Below are positions 7,078 through 13,751 of a stretch of 46,157 bases of DNA, one piece after another. This DNA comes from Polyangiaceae bacterium (GTDB lineage: Bacteria; Myxococcota_A; Polyangia; Polyangiales; Polyangiaceae), in the NCBI GenBank assembly GCA_029261965.1, contig JAJDAH010000275.1, forward strand, positions 1-46,157, given 5' to 3'. The translations under genes were made by a program, and so were the position numbers. Within the stretch, counting starts at the first letter, position 1; each line of letters starts with the position of its first letter. The notes under the pieces were generated by a model. That model saw only the letters and a list, made by a program, of their open reading frames with translations, had not been told where the DNA came from and did no database searches.

Positions 7078-8154
7078 TCAGCGCTCGAAGGTGACGCGGC
7101 GTTGGAGCGTCGTGCCCGCACGGGACTTGGACACGCTCACTGAGCCGATGACACCATCACTGCAGCCGCGAACCGCTGGGGCGAGCGGGGGGTTGAAGAC
7201 GAGGCCCGCCACCTTGCCCGTCGGGTGGACTTCGATGGTCAGCTCCGTCTCGGCACTCACCCGAAGGCCCGTCTGCGGTGGCGTGTGCTTCTTGAAGCAG
7301 CGGCTCACGCCGGCGACGATCCGGTCGACGGCGCTGCGGAGCTCTTTTTCAGGCGGGGTCTCGTCGAACACGGCGCTCGAACTCGGCGGCGGCGCGCCGC
7401 TAGGCGCGGGCGTGTCGGCCCTCTTCGCGGCTTCCGTCGCGGATGAGACCTCGCCGCGGCCGGTGACCTCTCCTGTGCTGCCGTCGAGCGCGAAGCTCCC
7501 GTTCGATGGGGCGGGCAGCATCCATCGCCGCGTCTGGCCACGATCGTCACGATGGCCGACTCCCACCGTCCCTTCGCTCACCTGGACCATCACCTGATCG
7601 CCGCGGCGCTCGACGCGAAACCGTGTTCCGTGAACGGCGACCCGAACGTCGCCGGCTTCGATGGCAAAGGTTTCCGCCTGCTCGCTCTCGACGACTTCGG
7701 CGCTGATCCAACCCTGCTCGAGCTCGACCGTCAGAAACCGCCCAGTGACGGCAATCTTCGCCTCCCCACCGGGGGCGAGAGTCCAGGTCGCAACTCCGGC
7801 GTGCTGCACGCGTCGAGCCGAGTCCGCTGCGACGATCGGGGCGCCGACCGCGAGCGAAGCTCCGTCAATGGTATCGGGGACCGTTTGCACGGGCCCAGCG
7901 CTCGGCTTGGCGACGGGGTCGTCGTCGCTTCCCATCAACACGACGCCGCCTCCGGCTAACAGCGCCACTGCCGCGGCAGCGGCCAGCGGCAACCAGGACG
8001 AGCGCGCTGGGGGCGCGTCGAAACGTGGGCGCTGTCCAGCCGCGGCGGCTTCGAGCACTTCGTTCTCGATCCTGTCCCAATCGGAATCGGGGGTAGCGGC
8101 TCCCTTGGTCTCCTCGATCACTTGGTCGAGTGAATCTCGGTCGGCCTGTTTCAT
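7078..8154 (-). CDS. FecR-type sigma regulator with AgmX/PglI-like C-terminal domain
   Basis: 358 residues. A short cytoplasmic N-terminus (residues 1-52) precedes one transmembrane segment (about 54-75). A FecR beta domain follows (about 95-210, with VAVHGTRFRVERRGDQVMVQVSEG), then a Pro/Ser-rich linker. The C-terminal domain (about 268-358) has paired cysteines (RCFKKH and RGCSDG) and LTIEVHPTGKV, as in the AgmX/PglI C-terminal family related to TonB ends. The start overlaps the sigma gene stop as ATGA, so the two are coupled and FecR is probably the sensor/anti-sigma partner. Unlike classic FecR there is no TonB-dependent receptor gene nearby; the fused C-terminal domain may take over envelope sensing. 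Confidence 0.85.
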   Translation of the reverse strand: MKQADRDSLDQVIEETKGAATPDSDWDRIENEVLEAAAAGQRPRFDAPPARSSWLPLAAAAAVALLAGGGVVLMGSDDDPVAKPSAGPVQTVPDTIDGASLAVGAPIVAADSARRVQHAGVATWTLAPGGEAKIAVTGRFLTVELEQGWISAEVVESEQAETFAIEAGDVRVAVHGTRFRVERRGDQVMVQVSEGTVGVGHRDDRGQTRRWMLPAPSNGSFALDGSTGEVTGRGEVSSATEAAKRADTPAPSGAPPPSSSAVFDETPPEKELRSAVDRIVAGVSRCFKKHTPPQTGLRVSAETELTIEVHPTGKVAGLVFNPPLAPAVRGCSDGVIGSVSVSKSRAGTTLQRRVTFER

Positions 8155-8798
8155 GCGTTTTCCCCCCGGTCGCCGGGTGCGGTCCCACGCTTCACGGACC
8201 CGCCGCGTCTTGCGGTCGCGCGTTCACGATCCGCATCGAGCTGATCGGCCAGCGCCGCGAGGGTGGGTTCCTCGCGCAGCATCGCCTCGAGATCCCGTCG
8301 TGCATAAAAGAGTCGCGTCCTCACGGTCAGCACTGGCGAGCCGACAATTTTCGCGATCTCGGCGGGAGTCACACCCTCGAGCTCGTGCAGGATGAACACG
8401 GTTCGCTTCTTTTCGCTCAGACGATCGAGCAACCGAGCGAGGGCTTGGATTCGCGCGTTTCGCGCCACCTGTTCGTCTGGCATCGGGTCGACGTCCAACG
8501 GCGCGTCCCCGGCGGGTTCCTCCACCAAGATGGGGCGGCTTCGCGCTGCGCGCCGATACATCAGCACCACGTTGACTGTAACGCGATAGAGCCAAGTGGA
8601 AAATCGGGCCTGACCCCGAAAGTCCTTCAGGCTGCGGTGGACCTGCAGGAACACTTCCTGAATCACGTCCTCCTGGTCGGCGGACGAGCCGATCATTCTG
8701 AAAACGAGTCGCCCAACGTCGTCCCGGTGTGTTCGCATGAGGTGGCGGAACGCTTCGGGATCTCCCGATTTCGCCCGCTCGACTACCTGGTCGTCCAC
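8151..8798 (-). CDS. ECF-family RNA polymerase sigma factor
   Basis: 215 residues from a GTG at 8798; a TTG at 8888 would add 30 residues. I prefer the GTG because the added codons have low third-position GC, unlike the rest. Region 2 is clear (SADQEDVIQEVFLQVHRSL, then FSTWLYRVTVN), followed by an acidic linker and region 4 (LSEKKRTVFILHELEGVTP and an HTH ending TVRTRLFYARR). It should recruit RNA polymerase to a small regulon under control of the membrane FecR protein encoded next by an ATGA overlap. Confidence 0.9.
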   Translation of the reverse strand: MDDQVVERAKSGDPEAFRHLMRTHRDDVGRLVFRMIGSSADQEDVIQEVFLQVHRSLKDFRGQARFSTWLYRVTVNVVLMYRRAARSRPILVEEPAGDAPLDVDPMPDEQVARNARIQALARLLDRLSEKKRTVFILHELEGVTPAEIAKIVGSPVLTVRTRLFYARRDLEAMLREEPTLAALADQLDADRERATARRGGSVKRGTAPGDRGENA

Positions 8799-8975
8799 CC
8801 GCGGAGCCTTAGCGCGGTGTGCTTCGGGACGGGCGGTGACTCGTCGGCTGGCGGCCCAAAGACCAAGCTCTGCTGCGGAAGCGCTCAACTTGGGGGGTCA
8901 GATGCCGCCGAGGCATCCAACGTTCATCCCGCACGATGTGGGTGCTTTCCCTACTCGTGCGCCAGAGTCGCCGAG

Positions 8976-9308
8976 TCAGTAGAGATCGGCCAGAGCCACG
9001 GCCTTCTGCTTCTTCTGCTCGAGGATGTGATTCACCGCTCGAAGAGTCCGGTTTTTTGCCGCGCCGGATACCTTGTTTCCCTGTTGGGCGTTTTCCAGCA
9101 GGCACTTCGTCACCGGGCGGCCCGACCTCGGCTTGACCGTCTCCTCGCCCTCTTTCTTGTCGTCACCGTCACCCTTGCGGGCGGCGCGCTGCTTCAGCCG
9201 GACGGCGCGATCCTCGGGGCGCAACCTCTCGATCCGCTTGGACGCGGCGAGTAGCCGTCGCTCGTCGATCTTGTTCTTTTCCAGAAACTCCGCGAACTTG
9301 CTTGCCAT
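8976..9308 (-). CDS. Conserved small basic protein, function unknown
   Basis: 110 residues, Lys/Arg-rich, with no signal peptide or membrane segment. An N-terminal helix (KFAEFLEKNKIDERRLL) is followed by a charged linker, the motif RSGRPVT near residue 63 and a C-terminal helix (RTLRAVNHILEQKKQ). My recollection, not verified, is that similar short proteins with an SGRPVT motif occur in other deltaproteobacteria. The basic helical character would suit nucleic-acid or ribosome binding, which is a guess. It is divergent from the purine nucleoside phosphorylase gene, with only 33 bases between starts. Confidence 0.7.
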   Translation of the reverse strand: MASKFAEFLEKNKIDERRLLAASKRIERLRPEDRAVRLKQRAARKGDGDDKKEGEETVKPRSGRPVTKCLLENAQQGNKVSGAAKNRTLRAVNHILEQKKQKAVALADLY

Positions 9309-9341
9309 GACGCTCCGATTGCGAGGCCGCAGACAATAGCA

Positions 9342-10181
9342 ATGACCGAACCGGAGTCAAACGCCGATCTCGCCCAAGCAAGTGCCGCGGTGCGGGCCGC
9401 CAACGGCGTCACCCCAGCCGTTGGCGTGGTCCTCGGCTCGGGCCTCGGCGCCTTTGCCGACACCCTCGGATCATTGGTCAAAGTTCCGTATTCGCGCATC
9501 CCCGGCATGCCGGTGCCGGGCGTCGTTGGCCACGCGGGTAACCTCTGTCTCGGTGAGGTCGGGGGAGCAGCAGTGGCGTGCCTGCAGGGCCGGGTCCACG
9601 CCTACGAGGGTTTGCCTCTCGAGCGGATCGTGTTTGCGGCAAGGCTGCTCGCCGAGCTCGGTTGTCGCGCCGTCCTTTTGACCAACGCCGCCGGCGGCAT
9701 CCGTGCCGATCTCACTCCGGGGAGCCTGATGCTGATCACGGACCACATCAATCTCATGGGACGAAACCCGCTGGTTGGTCCGAACGACCCCGTCGGCCCC
9801 CGTTTTCCCGACATGAGCGAAGCGTACGACCCAGCACTGCGCGCCGCTGCGCACGACGCTGCGCAGGCCACCGGTGCCGAGCTGGCGGAGGGGGTCTACG
9901 CGGCGCTGCTCGGCCCGACGTACGAGACTCCGGCGGAGATTCGCATGCTGCGCACGATCGGTGCGGATGCCGTCGGCATGAGCACCGTGCCCGAGGTCAT
10001 CGCGCTCCGCCACCGCGGGGTAGGCGTCGGTGCGGTCAGCTGCATCACCAACCTCGCTGCCGGGATCGGTGACGCGCCGCTCGATCATTCGGAGGTGGAA
10101 GAAACCGCCGGTCTGACCCGCGGCCGGTTCACGGCTCTCCTGGCCAAATGGGTCGAGCTCGTGGGGGCGCGAGTCGAATGA
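9342..10181 (+). CDS. punA: Purine nucleoside phosphorylase
   Basis: 279 residues, the length of trimeric (class I, mammalian-type) PNP. It splits purine (deoxy)nucleosides with phosphate to free base and (deoxy)ribose-1-phosphate in the cytoplasm. Seen: VGVVLGSGLG (phosphate loop), the GRVHAYEG loop, LTNAAGGI, LITDHINLMG, GPTYETPAEIRM and VSCITNLAAG in family order. The NLAAG segment carries the purine-binding Asn of this class. The stop overlaps the cytidine deaminase start (ATGA), giving a two-gene nucleoside salvage operon. Confidence 0.95.
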   Translation: MTEPESNADLAQASAAVRAANGVTPAVGVVLGSGLGAFADTLGSLVKVPYSRIPGMPVPGVVGHAGNLCLGEVGGAAVACLQGRVHAYEGLPLERIVFAARLLAELGCRAVLLTNAAGGIRADLTPGSLMLITDHINLMGRNPLVGPNDPVGPRFPDMSEAYDPALRAAAHDAAQATGAELAEGVYAALLGPTYETPAEIRMLRTIGADAVGMSTVPEVIALRHRGVGVGAVSCITNLAAGIGDAPLDHSEVEETAGLTRGRFTALLAKWVELVGARVE

Positions 10182-10564
10182 CCGCGAGCGACGACGATCT
10201 CGTGGCGGCGGCCGAGCTCGCACAAAAAAACGCGTACGCGCCATACTCCCGCTTCCGTGTCGGCGCCGCGTTGTGCGTCGGGGAACGCGTCTTCGTCGGC
10301 TGCAATGTCGAGAACGCCAGCTACGGCGCCACGATCTGCGCCGAACGAGGCGCGATCATGGCCATGGTCGTGGCGGGCCAAGCGGCACCGGACAAGATCG
10401 CTATCTTCACCGACGGAGACGAGCCCGCCATGCCCTGCGGCCTGTGTCGTCAGGTGCTCATCGAGCACAACCTGAAGATGGTGGTGCTCACCGCCACGCC
10501 GTCCTCTCGCCGTTCGATGAAGTTGAGCGATCTCGTGCCCGAGCCGTTCGTTCTGAAGCGCTGA
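10178..10564 (+). CDS. cdd: Cytidine deaminase
   Basis: 128 residues, the size of the tetrameric class. It deaminates (deoxy)cytidine to (deoxy)uridine. The zinc site is complete: C54-A-E56 with Glu56 as proton shuttle, and P-C87-G-L-C90. NVENASYG supplies the nucleoside-binding Asn/Glu. The start is the ATG overlapping the upstream stop (ATGA at 10178-10181); 10 further codons are open upstream but lie inside the phosphorylase gene. The stop directly abuts the stop of the convergent FrzS-like gene with no bases between. Confidence 0.96.
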   Translation: MTASDDDLVAAAELAQKNAYAPYSRFRVGAALCVGERVFVGCNVENASYGATICAERGAIMAMVVAGQAAPDKIAIFTDGDEPAMPCGLCRQVLIEHNLKMVVLTATPSSRRSMKLSDLVPEPFVLKR

Positions 10565-12748
10565 CTAATCGAAAGAGCGATTCTCGGCGTCTTCGATTTG
10601 ACCTAGGGCGGCGGCGAGAGCGTCCTTGGCTTTCTCGAGGGACTGTTTGTCCTCGTTCCACTTGCTGCGCGCCTTCTCGACTTTGCTGAGCTCGGCGTCG
10701 AGCGCTTCCTTCGTCTCCGTGTAATCGGCCTTCACGGATGCGACTTCGGCTTCGAGCGACGCTACCGCACCGTCGCGTTGCTCGATCGTTTCCCGGGCGC
10801 TGCTGAGCTCGTCCTTGGTGGACGCCAGCTCGGCCTCCACCGAAGCGATCTTCTCGTCGCGCGTGGCGATTTCGGAGGTCGCTTCGTCCCGTGCCTTGAT
10901 GGCTTCGGCGAGGTTCTCTTCGAGCTCGGCGAGCTTCGCGTCGCGGCTAGCTTCGCCCTCTTCTTTGGCCGCGCGGGTTTCAGTGAGGCTCTGCTCGGTT
11001 TCTTGGAGGGTGGCCTTCGTGGCTTCGTGCGCGCTTTCCGCCGCTTCCATCGCTGCGGCGTGCTCGGCGCCGAGCTCGGCCTCTCGCACTGCGAGCTTCT
11101 CTGTCGCCGCTTCTTCGGCCTCGGTCAGCGATTGCTCGTGCTCGGCCTTGAGCTTGTTGGTCGCTTCGCCGTTGGCGCGATGTAGAGCGGCGAGCTTCGA
11201 GTCGGTCTCCTTTTTGAGCTCGGCTTCGCGAGCCGCGATGGCTTCGGACTGAGCTTCGGTGGCTTTGGCGGTCGCCTCTTCGAGCTCGACCTGCAGCTCG
11301 CTTTGAGCTTGCTCTTTGGCTTCCGCGAGTGCGGCCTCGGTTGCTGCATGGCCACGTTCCTCGGCCTCGGCGATTGCTGCGGCCTTGTCGCTCTCCGCCT
11401 TTTCCAGCGCCTCCTGATGGTCGGCCCGGAGAGCGGCCTCGCTTGCGTCGCGAGTGGCCAACTCCTCCTCGTGTTTGTCCCTGAGCTCCTGGATTTCCTG
11501 TCCACGAGCGTCGAGGTCGGCTTTGGTCTTTTCGAATTTCTTCTTGAAGTCGTCCGCGCGCTTTGCGGCCTGCTCCTTGTCGGCCGCGGCGCTCTCGAGC
11601 TGGTGTTTCGTGTCGTGGATCTCTTTTTCGAGGGCGATGATCTTGTCGTCGAGATCCGCTTTTTCGCGCTCGAAGCTGAGGGAGCTGTCCTTCGTGCTGA
11701 GTAGCTCTTTCTCTTTGTGAGTCAGCTCGTCGCGAAGGTCGAGGATCTCCTTGTCCTTCTTGTTGAGTGCCTCCCGCAGATCGAGAAATTCGCGAGCCGA
11801 GCCCCCGGCACCCTTGGTGGCCGCGGCCGCCTTGGCCTTGGCTTCGTCGAGCTCGCGCTGCAGTCGTTGGACCTCCGAGTCCTTGCCTGCGCCTCTCTTG
11901 AGATCGTCCTCGAGTTCGCCGATTTTCGCCTTGGCGTCGGCCAGCTCCTTCTCGGCGGCGTCGGCCCGTGCGCGGTGTCGTTCTGTTTCCTGCGTCCCCG
12001 GAGCGACGCTCGCCGGCCGAGGCGGGATTGAGGTTGGGGCTCGCGGGGGCGGCGGCAGGGGCTCGGGTTCTGGTTCCGGCTCGATGTCCAGGGGTTCCGC
12101 AGCCGCGGGTTCTGCGGATGCGGGTGCTGGTGTCGCGCTCGGCTCGGGTTCAGGCGCGGGACCGGGGGGATCCCCCGGGGCTTCGTCGAGCAGCTTGTCG
12201 AACGCATCTTCCGTGAAGCTGTCGACTTCGTCGTCCACGATGCTGGCGGGGCCGTCGTCGACGTCCGCGGCGCCAACCGTGCTGTCCTCTTCTTCGATCT
12301 CGTCGATGGGTTCGGCGTCTTCGAAGTCGATGTCGTCGTCGATGACGATGGCCTCTTCACTCATCGGCGCGGCTTCGAGAGATACATGCGCCTGAATTCG
12401 TTGAAGCAGCTCGCCAAACGAAATCGGCTTGTGCACGTAGTCTTCGGCGCGCGTGCGCAACCTGCGGTGCTGCTCGAACGTCTCGTCGGTGGAGTCGCTG
12501 CTCATGATGATGAGCGGGACGTCTTTGAGATTCTTGTCGCGCTTGAGCTTGTTGCAGACGCTGAACCCGTTCATCCGCGGCAACTCGATCGACAAGAGGA
12601 TGAGATCGGGTTTGTCACCCGCCGCCGCCGTCAATCCAGCGTTGCCATCGTCGACGACCGTCGCCGTGCAGCCGAGCTTTTCGAGCTCGCTTTGAAGCTC
12701 AGAGGCGAACGCAGCGTCCGCCTCGAAAACCAGGACCTTTTGGGACAT
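10565..12748 (-). CDS. FrzS-like pseudo-receiver/coiled-coil protein
   Basis: 727 residues in three parts. Residues 1-122 form a CheY-like receiver fold. Acidic residues E9/D11 and Lys107 (YVHKP) are kept, but the phospho-accepting Asp position is Ser53 (DLILLS), so phosphorylation is not expected. Residues about 130-250 are an acidic and Pro-rich linker. From about 255 to the end the protein is a long Glu/Ala/Lys coiled coil. This order and the QHRRLRTRAEDYV segment closely recall FrzS of Myxococcus xanthus, a polar protein required for type IV pilus-dependent motility whose receiver also lacks the Asp. A polarity or motility scaffold role is inferred. GGAG lies four bases before the ATG. 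No frz or pil genes are adjacent. Confidence 0.85.
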   Translation of the reverse strand: MSQKVLVFEADAAFASELQSELEKLGCTATVVDDGNAGLTAAAGDKPDLILLSIELPRMNGFSVCNKLKRDKNLKDVPLIIMSSDSTDETFEQHRRLRTRAEDYVHKPISFGELLQRIQAHVSLEAAPMSEEAIVIDDDIDFEDAEPIDEIEEEDSTVGAADVDDGPASIVDDEVDSFTEDAFDKLLDEAPGDPPGPAPEPEPSATPAPASAEPAAAEPLDIEPEPEPEPLPPPPRAPTSIPPRPASVAPGTQETERHRARADAAEKELADAKAKIGELEDDLKRGAGKDSEVQRLQRELDEAKAKAAAATKGAGGSAREFLDLREALNKKDKEILDLRDELTHKEKELLSTKDSSLSFEREKADLDDKIIALEKEIHDTKHQLESAAADKEQAAKRADDFKKKFEKTKADLDARGQEIQELRDKHEEELATRDASEAALRADHQEALEKAESDKAAAIAEAEERGHAATEAALAEAKEQAQSELQVELEEATAKATEAQSEAIAAREAELKKETDSKLAALHRANGEATNKLKAEHEQSLTEAEEAATEKLAVREAELGAEHAAAMEAAESAHEATKATLQETEQSLTETRAAKEEGEASRDAKLAELEENLAEAIKARDEATSEIATRDEKIASVEAELASTKDELSSARETIEQRDGAVASLEAEVASVKADYTETKEALDAELSKVEKARSKWNEDKQSLEKAKDALAAALGQIEDAENRSFD

Positions 12749-12863
12749 GTGCTCCGCCTGAGACCGCGGGATCTGCGAAGGGCTGATGCCGGGGGACGAG
12801 TACGGTATCGGGCAGCGCGAACGGGTTCAAGAGCGCGAAATATTTCCCCTTCGGGCGGGCGGG

Positions 12864-13523
12864 CTATGGCCGCCGCTTGGCTTTTTCCTCGTGTCCGCCC
12901 ACCCCTGCTCGTGCGGCCAGGACTTCGATAACCGTCCGGAGGGGAACGTCCCGTCCCCGAAGGGCGACGAGCAGGTGATAGAGCAAGTCAGCCGCCTCGC
13001 TCGCGACCCTCTCCGGGCTTTCGTCGGCCACGGCCCGCGAAAGCTCCTCGGCTTCCTCCCGCAGCTTGGCACCGATCTTCGCCGGTCCGCCTTCGAGAAG
13101 GGACTTGGTGTAGCTCTTTTGGGCCGTGCTGGACTTCCGAGCTTCGAGCTCGCGGTCCAGCTCGGACAAGAACGCTTCGGCTTCGTGCTCGAGGTCCTTC
13201 ACCGAGCCGTCCTTTTCTACGCGTCGGAAGAAACAGGCGGGCCGGCCCGTGTGGCAGGATGGGCCCTCGGGGTCGACGTGCAGGACGAGAGTGTCGGCGT
13301 CGCAGTCCGCGTAGACCGCGTGAACCCGCAGTTTGTTACCGCTGGTTTCACCTTTCTCCCAAAGGGCCTGGCGCGATCTGCTGTAGAACCACGCGAACCC
13401 GGAGCTGAGCGTTCGCTCGAGGGCCTCTCGGCTCATCCAGGCCACCATTCGGATCTGGCCAGTCAGGCGGTCTTGGGCAACCGCCGGAATCAGGCCCCTT
13501 TGGTCGAACTCGAGGTCAGTCAC
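12864..13523 (-). CDS. hisI: Bifunctional phosphoribosyl-AMP cyclohydrolase / phosphoribosyl-ATP pyrophosphatase
   Basis: 219 residues, carrying out the second and third steps of histidine synthesis. The HisI part (about 1-105) has the metal ligands in D73-C-D-A-D77 and C90/C97 (PSCHTGRPACFF). The HisE part (about 110-205) has the helical LREEAEELSRAV and ASEAADLLYHLLVAL segments with the Glu/Asp residues that bind Mg-PRPP-ATP. No other his genes are present, so histidine genes are scattered in this genome. The C-terminus is Lys/Arg-rich. The gene is divergent from the cytochrome/propeller operon across 228 bases. Confidence 0.95.
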   Translation of the reverse strand: MTDLEFDQRGLIPAVAQDRLTGQIRMVAWMSREALERTLSSGFAWFYSRSRQALWEKGETSGNKLRVHAVYADCDADTLVLHVDPEGPSCHTGRPACFFRRVEKDGSVKDLEHEAEAFLSELDRELEARKSSTAQKSYTKSLLEGGPAKIGAKLREEAEELSRAVADESPERVASEAADLLYHLLVALRGRDVPLRTVIEVLAARAGVGGHEEKAKRRP

Positions 13524-13674
13524 GCTGCGGCGAGCCTACCGCTCCCTTCGCCAGAGCGCGTGGCGACAGAATCCGCCGGTTTCCACGACCCACGGGGGCA
13601 ACGCACCCCGACGCGGCCCCGTTGCGGGGGGAAAACACCCCAATCCCGCTCCACAACTATCTAAAATTGCTGTG

Positions 13675-13701
13675 AAAGCAGGTTGGCCTGGAACCTGCTT
13701 T
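13675..13701 (+). promoter_or_regulatory. Leader hairpin and possible promoter of the heme/propeller operon
   Basis: AAAGCAGGTT (13675-13684), a 7-base loop, then AACCTGCTTT (13692-13701): a perfect 10-base stem 50 bases before the ATG at 13752. A -10-like TAAAAT lies just upstream (13662-13667), which would put the hairpin at the very 5' end of the transcript. It could stabilise the message or bind a regulator. The T-run is too short for a convincing terminator. The rest of the 228-base divergent spacer (13524-13751) shows nothing else clear. Confidence 0.4.
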
Positions 13702-13751
13702 TGGAGGACTGGCGCCATATTTGGGCACCGACACCTTCGAGGAGAACCACG

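Noticed and set aside
12823-12830. GGTTCAAG resembling a tRNA T-loop between the FrzS-like and hisIE genes
   Set aside because: No acceptor or anticodon stem can be built around it in the 115-base gap.
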